A stretch of DNA of 12,016 nucleotides from Thalassiosira profunda. Taxonomy: Eukaryota; Bacillariophyta; Thalassiosirophyceae; Thalassiosirales; Thalassiosiraceae. The translations under genes were made by a program, and so were the position numbers. Position 1 is the stretch's first letter. Every line of letters begins with the position of its first letter. The stretch spans positions 1 to 12,016 of the forward strand of contig JALLAP010001035.1 of NCBI GenBank assembly GCA_036939355.1, read 5' to 3'. The notes under the pieces were generated by a model that saw nothing but the letters and a program-made list of their open reading frames with translations, was not told the origin of the DNA and did not search any database. This document shows positions 1 through 7,887 of the stretch, in pieces.

Positions 1-2139
1 GCATTTCGGGTGGTCGCGGCAGTTCCGTCATTTCGTGGGTGTACTCGATGCTGTGAAGCGCGGCGTACAGATCCTCGGCCTCCGGGGGCGGTGCCACCAA
101 CCCACTCAGAATGTCTTTCGCGGGCATCTCGGAAAGCATGGCAAATTTGTACGTGCGTGCGTTGATGTCGTTGCGAGTGAAGAACCGGAGACCATCGACG
201 CTCACGCCAATGTACAGTCCGCGCGACATGGCGTACGCTACCATTGGGGCAATATCATTCCCATCCTTCTTCTTCTTGCTCTTGTGCGTATGCAGAGTCG
301 ACGCGGCGGATTGCAGCGTGCTCTCGTCGAAGGTGCTCCCTATTTCCGTCCCGTCGTGCGTTTTGATATCTTCGTCCTCGGTCCGTATTTGATTGTCCAA
401 TGGCAAATGCCCAGTGCACGCCCCCAGGCTTGCGGCGCCGTACGCCTCCCTTCCAAAGTTGGCGACGGCAGCACCTATATTCCCGCCCACCAGAAAGCTC
501 CCTCCCCGCTTAAAGTGCTCCAGCCCCTCTTCGGTTTGGATGATAAACATAAAGTCGGCCACCTCCAGACCGAACTGCAGCCCAACCCCAAGGCCGTACA
601 CTCCCATGGCGCTTGGTGCTGACCAAGTGCCATCCGGCAATCGCGATACGAGGATACCACTGCCGCCTTGGACGGACACTCCGACCACCACCTTGGAGAG
701 GCGCACAAACCCAATGGCCACGGCGTGATTCAACATTCCTCGTATTGTGNACTCCGACCACCACCTTGGAGAGGCGCACAAACCCAATGGCCACGGCGTG
801 ATTCAACATTCCTCGTATTGTGGATGCCTCGATGTTATCGTCCCCTTCTGTTTCTGGAGACTGAGCATCCCCCTCCCCACTCCCATGGGGCGCCAGCTGT
901 CTAACCAGTGCCGCAGCACGATCGCACTCGTCGTCCATTCGAAACGAGGGGATGCCAAACAGGCTTCCGCGAAGGCTCAGTCCAGGCGAGCCCCAGCCAC
1001 TCAACCCCCCACCGCCAGTGGTAAGCATTTGCTTTCTCTGGACTGTGCGCCGGAACACCATGACCACTGGATACAGCGACTGATCCACCACACTGCCAGC
1101 TTGCGAAGAGGCGGCAGAAAAGACATTGCCACTCTTAATTGGGCTCGCGGGCGTGTCCAGCTCGGGCGCCCGGCCGCTTTTCGATCTGTACCCATCCTCG
1201 CCATATTCGCTGCCCTCCCCGTCTCCGTCCTCTGCGGCGCTGGGTTCGAAGCACCTCCCGGCGGCGTTCCTCGCGGCGTTCGTGACGTTGAGCGTCACGC
1301 TTTTGGCAATCTTGTTGTTGGGGGTTCTGCGAGAAGAAATATTGCTCTGGGGCTTCTTGGCGTGCTCGAACATGCCCCCCATTGAGTCGTTCATCATCAA
1401 CGAATTGGATCCCACTGTGAAGTCGTCGTCCGCCCCGTGCCTTTGTTTCTTCGTCGATGGGTGCACAGGCGTTCTGGGGGGCGTGGTGGGATCAACCTGT
1501 TCGGTGGGCTCGCCACCTCCTCTCGGGGGCAAGGTGCATCCTGCAAACAGATCCCGCAACTCCTCGTAGCCAGTCCGCATTCCCTTCTTTTCGCAGTCCA
1601 GCACAAATTTCGTGGCGCGGGCGTCCAGCTTCCTCCTTTCGTCGCCCCTCCCGCTCTCCCTCCTCCCGGACGTCGAGTTGCGAATTTGCAAGTCCTCGAA
1701 GCGGGGCCCGCCGACGACGCACGCAAATTGCACGCAGTCCTCCGGCTGGATCCCCGCCTTCTCCGCAGCAGACCCCGGGTCGACGGTTTTGACGTAGGCG
1801 CGGTCGTTAATCTCGAGGAAGGTCAGGCCCAAATCTGATATGAGCGGCAATGAACACAAGATGTGTCAATGATAATTTTCAGTGAAGCACAATCCGCACA
1901 CATGCAGTAATGCAGTAACACAGCAGAAAGAAGGTATGCCGCCCCAACTCACCAAACTTTTGCGTGTTCAGGTGCTTGCTCCCCTCGCTCCCGCCCAGGT
2001 CGATGGGCACCTTGGTGGGGTGGACGACCCACACCACCCGCGCGGAGCTGCCGGCGTCGTCCCCGTGCACGACGTGGCCGTAGGCGTCGGAGAGGGCCGC
2101 GGCGGCCTCCCCCGCCACGCGGGAGAAGAAGGAGGCCAT
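1..2139 (-). CDS. PDZ and SYLF (Ysc84-type) domain protein, C-terminus beyond window
   Basis: Two exons: 2139-1953 and 1834-1, with a 118-bp intron (1835-1952; donor G|GTGAGT, acceptor TCAG, codon split G|AT). The ATG at 2139 is the first in frame. The product has at least 649 residues once the 73-nt artefact at 678-822 is ignored. Residues about 63-105 look like the start of a PDZ domain (DLGLTFLEIN, then PGSAAEKAGIQPEDCVQFA). A strand-like YPVVMVFRR at 317-324 may be its last strand, separated by about 200 low-complexity Ser/Gly/Arg residues. Residues 400-635 match the SYLF domain: RGMLNHAVAIGF, DGTWSAPSAMG, GLGVGLQFGLEVADFMFII, GGSFLVGGNIGAA and SRGLYIGVSVDG. SYLF proteins of the Ysc84/SH3YL1 type bind phosphoinositides and actin at endocytic membranes, so a cortical or membrane-traffic adaptor role is inferred. 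The SYLF call is strong; the PDZ boundary is uncertain. Confidence 0.85.
678..822. repeat. Exact 72-bp direct duplication around a single N (assembly join)
   Basis: Positions 678-749 and 751-822 are identical, with one N at 750. Copy plus N adds 73 nt and shifts the frame inside the SYLF-domain gene just after KVVVG. Ignoring 73 nt restores an uninterrupted SYLF domain (KVVVGVSVQGGSG). The same 72-N-72 pattern occurs at 8033-8177, so this is a join artefact rather than a real tandem duplication. Confidence 0.95.
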
Positions 2140-2698
2140 TTAGGTGGCCGATTTGCAATTCGTGCGGCGTGGTATTCGGCTACCTCCTGTCACTGCTCGT
2201 CGGTGCACGTGTTGTGGACGCGCGGCGGCGTCATTGTCATTGTTGGGCAGTGCCGACGGGGAGCGAGCGGGCCAACACGGCGGCGGCGGTAAGTGGGAGG
2301 TGGCCGGAGCTCACCTTAATGGATGGAGTCCGTCGGGGCGTGCCAATGCCGCGGTGGGAATGGAGGCCGCCGCAGCGTTGGGGCGGCAGTCTTGTTCGTC
2401 GCCGTCGGAAGATTATTTGTGGCCCGAAAAAGGCGAAGGTGTCCTACTCCATACCTGAGAGAATCTACGTATCTGAGGTACCTAGAGCCACGTCAGCAAC
2501 ACAGGCTTGCGTCCTCCTGGTCGAGCAAACCACCTGGTTGGCGACGTTGGCGACCCATATATACAGAGGAACTAAATATATTTTAACAGAGGAACTGAAT
2601 CGCCGATCGCCAAGCAACGTGGTTGAGAGGAATGTTTGTTGGTTCACTCCGCACTCGCACGTTGCTCTCATAATTTTCTTTGCAGCAAAGATTCAACC
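2140..2698. promoter_or_regulatory. Divergent spacer between the PDZ/SYLF gene and the desaturase gene
   Basis: No supported gene lies in these 559 bp. A TATA-like TATATA sits at 2558-2563, about 136 bp before the desaturase ATG, with a second AT-rich stretch at 2574-2584. An 11-bp direct repeat, ACAGAGGAACT, occurs at 2563-2573 and 2586-2596. A convincing splice-acceptor-like sequence (TTTTCTTTGCAG) ends at 2685, only 13 nt before the ATG, which suggests an intron in the desaturase 5' UTR. The best donor-like site is GTAAGT at 2289-2294, which would lie upstream of the TATA-like box, so the donor is undecided. Regulatory roles are inferred. Confidence 0.45.
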
Positions 2699-3988
2699 AT
2701 GGGAAAGGGAGGAAGAGCCACCGTCCAGCGCCCGTCGGCGATCCAGCCGGTCGACAAGGACGGCCACTGGGTCAGCTCGTACGATCCGCGCGATCCGAAA
2801 GCGCCGGAGCTGCCGTCCAAGGGCGAGATCAAGGCCGTCATCCCGAAGGAGTGCTTCGAGCGATCCTACCTCCACTCGATGTACTTTGTCGCCCGCGACA
2901 CGGCGCTGGCGGCGGGGTGCGCCTACGTCGCGTACCAGACCCTCTCGACGGACGTCCCGTCCAACCTCCTGAGCGCCGAGGCGCTGACGTGGTTCCTCGG
3001 ATGGAACGCCTACGCCTTCTGGATGGGTTGCATCCTCACCGGGCACTGGGTCCTCGCCCACGAGTGCGGCCACGGCGCCTTCTCGCCCAGCCAGACGTTC
3101 AACGACGTCTGGGGCTTCGTCATGCACCAGGCGCTGCTGGTGCCGTACTTCGCGTGGCAGTACACTCACGCGAAGCACCACCGGCGGACCAACAACACGA
3201 TGGACGGGGAGAGCCACGTGCCCAACAGCCGGGAGGAGATGGGCCTGGGACCCGGCGGCGAGCGGCACGGGGGCTACGCGGCCATTCACGAGGCGATGGG
3301 CGACGGGCCATTCGCCATGTTCCAGATCTTCGCGCACCTGGTCATCGGCTGGCCGCTGTACTTGATGGGATTGGCTTCCACGGGACGGCTCGGGCAGGAC
3401 GGGAAGGAGCTGAAGGACGGGGAGATCATCGACCACTTTCGGCCGTGGTCGAAGATGTTCCCCACGAAGCTGCGGCTCAAGATTGCCCTCTCCACCCTGG
3501 GCGTGGTCGCGGCCTGGGGCGCCATCTACAAAGCGTGCCAGGAGTACGGCGTCCTGCCCGTGACCCTCTGGTACATTGGACCCCTGCTCTGGAACCAGGC
3601 GTGGCTCGTCCTCTACACGTGGCTGCAGCACAACGATCCCTCGGTGCCCCAGTACGGCCCGGGCGAGTGGACGTGGGTCAAGGGCGCCCTCTCGACGATC
3701 GACCGTCCCTACGGCATCTTCGACTTCTTCCACCACAAGATCGGGAGCACCCACGTGGCGCACCACCTCTTCCACGAGATGCCGTTTTACAAGGCCGACG
3801 TGGCCACGGCCGCCATCAAGGCGTACTTGGAGCCGAAGGGACTGTACAATTACGATCCCACGCCGTGGTACCTCGCCATGTGGAGGGTGGCCAAGACGTG
3901 CCACTACATCGAGGATCTGGACGGGATTCAGTATTACAAGAGCTTGGAGGACATTCCGCTGAGCAAGGGCGGACAGAAGGTGGATTAG
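2699..3988 (+). CDS. FAD2: Microsomal delta-12 (omega-6) fatty acid desaturase
   Basis: A single uninterrupted reading frame of 429 residues. The start is the ATG at 2699 in the context CAACCATGG, giving MGKGGRA; an in-frame ATG at 2636 would lie across the probable UTR splice acceptor. The three histidine boxes of membrane di-iron desaturases are present: HECGH (121-125), HAKHH (157-161) and HVAHH (352-356), with hydrophobic stretches around 92-120, 140-155, 205-225, 262-280 and 288-308. HECGH in box 1 with HVAHHLF in box 3 fits the FAD2 class, which converts oleoyl to linoleoyl groups on ER phospholipids, rather than the omega-3 class. There is no fused cytochrome b5 domain (as in front-end desaturases) and no plastid presequence. 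In diatoms this step feeds EPA and DHA synthesis. Delta-12 regioselectivity is inferred from motifs. The gene ends with TAG and points towards the next gene. Confidence 0.92.
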   Translation: MGKGGRATVQRPSAIQPVDKDGHWVSSYDPRDPKAPELPSKGEIKAVIPKECFERSYLHSMYFVARDTALAAGCAYVAYQTLSTDVPSNLLSAEALTWFLGWNAYAFWMGCILTGHWVLAHECGHGAFSPSQTFNDVWGFVMHQALLVPYFAWQYTHAKHHRRTNNTMDGESHVPNSREEMGLGPGGERHGGYAAIHEAMGDGPFAMFQIFAHLVIGWPLYLMGLASTGRLGQDGKELKDGEIIDHFRPWSKMFPTKLRLKIALSTLGVVAAWGAIYKACQEYGVLPVTLWYIGPLLWNQAWLVLYTWLQHNDPSVPQYGPGEWTWVKGALSTIDRPYGIFDFFHHKIGSTHVAHHLFHEMPFYKADVATAAIKAYLEPKGLYNYDPTPWYLAMWRVAKTCHYIEDLDGIQYYKSLEDIPLSKGGQKVD

Positions 3989-4284
3989 AACTCCTCTTCT
4001 CCTTATCAGACACAGTTTATGTAAACGATAGACGTGGAAGGTTGTATATACACCGAGTATCTAGCACGAGGGAGATAATTACTGCGACGTCTTGCCATAT
4101 GCCTCTTTCTAGTGCCATCCTCTAGATCCGCAAGCAAACCCATACTCTCCGTGCTCATTGTCCAGCTCAAGCGGAAGTTCACACTTCTTCAACCAATTCG
4201 TATTTCTTCTGCTTCAGAGGTAGCTTGTCTCTGACGGCTGACCTCTGACGCAGTTGCTCCCTAACTTCTTGCATCTGGCCCTTC
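3989..4284. other. Convergent spacer between desaturase and F-box-like gene
   Basis: This 296-bp spacer carries the 3' ends of two convergent genes. The first part (3989-4140) shows no gene, no canonical AATAAA and no obvious hairpin. The second part (4141-4275) is the decayed duplicate listed separately. Confidence 0.6.
4141..4275 (-). pseudogene. Relic duplicate of the C-terminal coding end of the adjacent F-box-like gene
   Basis: Immediately 3' of the F-box-like/cysteine-rich gene, the minus strand encodes REQLRQRSAVRDKLPLKQKK, against RDQLRQRCNAVGNKLSLKQKR in the intact gene. After a stop and a frame change it encodes PLELDNEHGEYG, against PLDLDNTGGGYQ. The order and spacing match, so this is a diverged tandem copy of about 135 bp with a frameshift. 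It could instead be an alternative last exon, because the intact gene's TAA lies inside a perfect donor-like CAG|GTAAGA. I favour a relic because the copy is frame-broken. Confidence 0.6.
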
Positions 4285-6049
4285 TTACCTGGCAGAAAAA
4301 TTGATGAGCCGCCCGCGCTCATTGCGTTGGTACCCTCCACCAGTATTATCCAAATCAAGTGGATATTCGTAGTGCTCGAGACCCCGGTCGTACTGTTCAA
4401 ACCGTTTCTGCTTCAGAGACAACTTGTTGCCCACTGCATTGCATCGCTGGCGCAATTGATCCCTTACTCGCAAAGCCTGAGGAAAGTCATCGCTAGAGTC
4501 CAACTCACGCCCCACAACTCCGTACTTCTTCTCCAAGACCTTCACCCATCGTTCGAAGTCATAGTTGTATTCAGAAAGCTGTGCCGCAGCCCTTTCGTTG
4601 CAACTAGTGCAGTAGCTTTCTTCCCCTCGCTTGAGATGCATTTGCAGTAGATGTTCCGGACAGTATTTTTCGTTACAATCAAAGCACATTCTCACTGTAT
4701 CTGATTCGGTCCCACAGTCACGGCAGTTTGACCAATTGCATTGCGGATGGTCGCAGAAGTCATGAGGAACACAGCTGATGCACTTTGCCTCTCCGCAATC
4801 ACACTCGAATACTGAGAAAGGATCGGGCGGAAAATGTTAGGACTTGGGAGAGAAAACCAACTCAATCTATTGAATCACCCAACTCACCAGGCACGCAGTC
4901 TCCACATGAGGTCTTTTCGCAGTTGTAGCATTCTCGAATCATGGTGCATTCATGGCATGTAGTTTTCTGGCAAATGTGCAGGGACGGAGGCGTGAGCAAC
5001 AGACCTCAGAAACAGCGATGTGCTGGATATTTGCTCACCTGACAATAGGTACATGTCAATGTCTCCGAACATTCATCGTAGTGCTTCCTTTCACACCTCG
5101 AACATAGCAAGTCAGAGAAAGCGTACTCTGCACCTGCACACTCTTGACACATGCACATATTGCAGCACATGAAATTCTGTGTCCCAAAACGATCCCCACT
5201 TGTGTTGAACCAGGGGCGTTCGTCTGTGCCAAGGCATACGTTCTCGCATTTTACGAGGGCTCCATTGTCTTCGGTGCTCTTATACGCAGTGCACAAGATA
5301 TTCCGCTGATTCAGGACTCTGTTGCATTTTGTAAGGAACTGAACGAGATACTCGCTCTGTCTGGCCCGCCACTTCTTGGGGAATATGATATGCTTCAATG
5401 CGCTACCCTGCGAATCAATGATACTCTCAAGTATGGGAAGAACGGCTTGTTCTAGGATGGCTGGCTCTGGATTCAGATTTGGACTCTCCTTCCTACCAAC
5501 AAGGCTGAGGTCCAGCTGCCTCAGGTGAAGAGAGCAGCGCAGAGGCTCCAATCCATATCCATGCATACCAATGCAATGCGTCAATTCTACCACCTCAATT
5601 TTGCTGGTCGAGCCGACGAGCGACAGTATGCTCCCAATGTCATCGTCTGATAGCTTAGCAGCTAGAGTTTTGTCCGTGTCTGCAAAGCTGACTCTGGAGC
5701 TATACTTACTGCCGAAGCCGGGAACTCCGTCTTTGTAACGAAGATTCTGGCCAGCCATGATGGTCTTGCCGGCCGCAGATGGCTGGATCTCCCACCCCGC
5801 CTCCCGCCACGCAGCAGGCGATGCCGTCAGTGCAACGGCGAGTAGAACGCGAGAAGTGGGTTCGAGATAGCTTGTAATGCTGAGTAGCACAGATTCGGGA
5901 ACGCTGTCGAAGTGGTGCACTTCAGCTTCAGATGATCTCTTCGCCCTCTTGCCAGACGAGACGGCCGAGTTATTGAGACTGCTCCCAGGATCACGGCGAT
6001 CCATAACACTGCCGCACCGCAGGGCGTCTGATGAGGTAGTATCATCCAT
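4285..6049 (-). CDS. F-box-like and cysteine-rich (multi zinc-finger-like) protein, Thalassiosira-type family
   Basis: Three exons, 6049-5039, 4966-4888 and 4811-4285, give 538 residues. Introns are 72 and 76 bp (donors CAG|GTGAGC and G|GTGAGT, acceptors CAG) and the phases join exactly. Residues 47-81 resemble an F-box (HFDSVPESVLLSITSYLEP, then AVALTASPAAW). Residues 150-185 look like a leucine-rich segment (EVVELTHCIGMHG, HLRQLDLSL). From about 268 to 434 there are repeated CxxC and CxxH pairs (CCNMCMCQEC, CSRCERKHYDEC, CTYC, CHEC, CYNC, CGDC, CDCGEAKCISC, CRDC, CFDCNEKYCPEH, CTSC), enough for several zinc sites. A charged, probably coiled-coil tail follows (LEKKYG to KQKRFEQ). I recall similar proteins as an expanded family in Thalassiosira genomes. 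A ubiquitin-ligase adaptor role is only a guess. Base composition looks less GC-rich than in the neighbouring desaturase and isomerase genes. Confidence 0.82.
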
Positions 6050-6169
6050 CGCAGAGGAGGGAGGGGCTGGGCAGGGGGGGCGATGGAGCAGGGGGAGCGG
6101 AAATGAGAGGTTCTCTACATACCCCTCGTGTATCGCGTAAGATAGTTAACCTGCCGCGCGGAGTTCAGA

Positions 6170-6550
6170 GGAAGATGCGCGTTTAGAAGCAAACGAAGAG
6201 CCCAAAAGCAGGCGAAATTTAGTAGTGAAAATATTTACTAAGTGAAAGTGGAAAAGTGAAAGTGAAAATAATAAGTGAAAACAATTGAATTATTTTCACC
6301 TAAAGTGAAAATAATAAGTGAAAGTGAAAATGGAAAAGTGAAAATAATCTACGTAGGAATCATACAAAAGCGAAAATAATAGACCAGAAGTGAAAATAAT
6401 TGAATTATTTTCACTTTAAGTGAAAATAATAAGTGAAAGTGAAAATAATAAGTGAAAATAATTCGAAAGTGAAAATGGAAAAGTGAAAATAATGTTAGTG
6501 TGGTGATCTGAAAGTCTCTGTAAATAATTTTTGTTGAACGCGCATCTTCC
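6170..6550. repeat. 14-bp perfect inverted repeat flanking the AT-rich array (MITE-like or promoter motif)
   Basis: GGAAGATGCGCGTT at 6170-6183 is exactly reverse-complemented as AACGCGCATCTTCC at 6537-6550. The 381-bp unit it bounds contains the GTGAAA array. No target-site duplication is visible just outside the arms, and similarity fades immediately beyond them. It could be the end repeats of a small non-autonomous element, or the same promoter element used once per divergent gene. Confidence 0.5.
6222..6493. repeat. AT-rich GTGAAA repeat array with duplicated blocks and palindromes
   Basis: By eye, GTGAAA occurs 16 times on the plus strand here, mostly inside AAGTGAAAATAAT words. Two larger blocks are related: 6273-6348 and 6388-6493. 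They align throughout except that the second has about 30 extra bases. Each block begins with a palindrome. In the second block it is perfect: 14-bp arms AAGTGAAAATAATT (6388-6401) and their reverse complement (6403-6416) around one base, 6402. The first (6273-6301, centre 6287) has two mismatches. Confidence 0.85.
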
Positions 6551-6587
6551 ACTCCTCCGCCCTCGCTCCTGCACCAACCAACGCAAC

Positions 6588-7761
6588 ATGGCCACCACGG
6601 GAGACAACCTCCGTTCCCTCACCTTCGAGGTGAACGACGGGAAGGCCTCGTTCTCGGTCCTCGATCAGCTCCTGCTCCCGCACGAGACGAAGTACGTCCC
6701 GGTCAAGAACGTCGAGGATGCGTGGTGAGTGCACCAAGTTGGTTGGCGTGTGTGCAAATCTCCTATTGCTGATATCAATGGCGCCATGTATTTGCAGGGA
6801 TGCCATCCGCTCGATGCGCATTCGGGGAGCCCCTCTCATAGCAATAGTGGCAGTCCTGGGCCTCGCGGTGGACCTCACCTCCAACGTGACCACCAAGCAG
6901 GAGCTCTCCTCGGCGCCCGATGCAAAGGTGTATGTCTACGGCAAAATGGCCTACCTCCGCACCTCCCGTCCGACGGCCGTGAATCTTTTCAATGCCATGG
7001 AGGAGCTGAAGGCCATCGTGGAGAAGGCGCCGGACGACTGCGCAAAAATTGTGGAGGCGATCATGACGCACGCGCAGTTCATGCTGGAGCGGGACGTGTC
7101 GGACAACAAGGCGATTGGCGCGCACGGGGCGGACGATTTGCTGTCGAGGCACACGCACGAGGAAGGTGTTCGATTGGTCACGATTTGCAACACCGGTTCC
7201 CTCGCCACCGCTGGATGGGGCACCGCCTTGGGTGTTGCGCGGGAACTGCAACGACGGGGGAAGCTGCGCAGCATCGCCGCCCTCGAAACCCGGCCGTACA
7301 ACCAGGGCTCGCGGCTGACGGCGTACGAACTCGCGACCGAAAAGATGAACGGCACCCTCATTTGCGATTCCATGGCGGCGTCCTACCTGAAGGGGAAGGG
7401 CGCCGACGCCTGCGTCGTGGGCGCGGATCGGGTGTGCGCCAACGGCGACACGGCCAACAAAATTGGGACGTTCAACCTGGCCATCGTGGCGAAGGAACTG
7501 GGCGTGGAGTTCTTCGTGGCCAGTCCCTTCACGACGCTGGACGTAAACTTGGCCGGCGGGGACGAGATCGAGATCGAGGAGCGGCCGCCGGGGGAAATGC
7601 TCGACAGCAGCGGCGCGCCGAAGGATATGCCGTGTTGGAATCCGGCGTTCGATGTTACGCCTGCGGAATATATTACGGGCATCATTACGGAGAAGGGCGT
7701 GCTAAAGAAGGGCGCCGATGGCACGTTTGACATCAAAGGTTTTGTGGCAAAGCATTCATGA
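6588..7761 (+). CDS. mtnA: Methylthioribose-1-phosphate isomerase
   Basis: Two exons, 6588-6724 and 6798-7761, flank a 73-bp intron (TG|GTGAGT, TTGCAG|G) that splits a tryptophan codon. The product has 366 residues, normal for the family. It isomerises 5-methylthioribose-1-phosphate to the ribulose form, the second step of the methionine salvage pathway that recycles methylthioadenosine from polyamine and related synthesis; it is probably cytosolic, as no presequence is visible. It belongs to the eIF2B-alpha/beta/delta-like fold. Motifs: [15 protein letters not shown] (46-60), [18 protein letters not shown] (174-191) with the presumed catalytic Cys176, [13 protein letters not shown] (209-221), and [17 protein letters not shown] (254-270) with the presumed catalytic Asp256. 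Their 80-residue spacing matches the Cys160/Asp240 pair of the Bacillus enzyme. The start ATG at 6588 follows a plausible leader. All key residues are present. Confidence 0.95.
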
Positions 7762-7887
7762 TTACGCAATCATGCTCAGACTGAGGGTTGAAGTGTTGAG
7801 ATATCCACACAACAACAAATGAAGTGCGAGCTTTAAGATTATTACCATGCTTGCACTTCATTCGAAGCTGCAACCGGGCTTAACTTC
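7762..7887. other. Convergent spacer with a 14-bp-stem hairpin at 7818-7862
   Basis: In this 126-bp spacer between two convergent genes, 7818-7831 pairs with 7849-7862: AATGAAGTGC with GCACTTCATT, then one G-T wobble, then AGC with GCT, around a 17-nt loop. It would lie in the 3' UTR of the isomerase mRNA and, with a C-A mismatch instead of the wobble, of the ApaG mRNA. A role in 3'-end formation or mRNA stability is possible but not shown. Confidence 0.55.

Larger units (their letters stand above)
6050..6587. promoter_or_regulatory. Divergent spacer between F-box-like gene and isomerase gene
   Basis: This 538-bp spacer should carry both promoters of a head-to-head gene pair. It contains no supported gene. 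Its middle is the AT-rich repeat array at 6222-6493, and a 14-bp inverted repeat lies at 6170-6183 and 6537-6550. GC-rich sequence close to each start codon flanks the AT-rich core. Regulatory function is inferred from position only. Confidence 0.5.

Noticed and set aside
678..822. Real tandem duplication or transposon target-site duplication at the N positions
   Set aside because: Both sites have the same exact 72-bp length and one N, and both genes are intact only without the extra 73 nt.
747..1385. Plus-strand open frame across the first N join
   Set aside because: Antisense to the PDZ/SYLF gene, crosses the assembly artefact and shows no recognisable motif.
2636..2698. N-terminal extension of the desaturase from the ATG at 2636
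   Set aside because: The stretch contains a splice-acceptor-like site, and MGKGGRA at 2699 is the expected type of FAD2 start with a good ATG context.
2169..2972. Plus-strand open frame overlapping the start of the desaturase gene
   Set aside because: Its frame conflicts with the clearly conserved desaturase frame and the product is arginine/serine-rich, typical of a shadow in GC-rich sequence.
2680..4125. Long open frames in other frames and on the opposite strand of the desaturase gene (also 2693-3904 minus)
   Set aside because: They are shadows created by GC-biased third codon positions; the compositions are Arg/Gly/Pro-rich with no domain.
4287..4360. A 52-bp third intron in the F-box-like gene linking DNTG directly to the downstream KKGQMQ segment
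   Set aside because: The donor (G|GTGGAG) is weak, the length is below that of all supported introns here, and the downstream copy soon becomes frame-broken; left as a possibility to test with RNA-seq.
6222..6493. CRISPR-like array
   Set aside because: The repeats are short, nested and without unique spacers, and the window is eukaryotic with introns.
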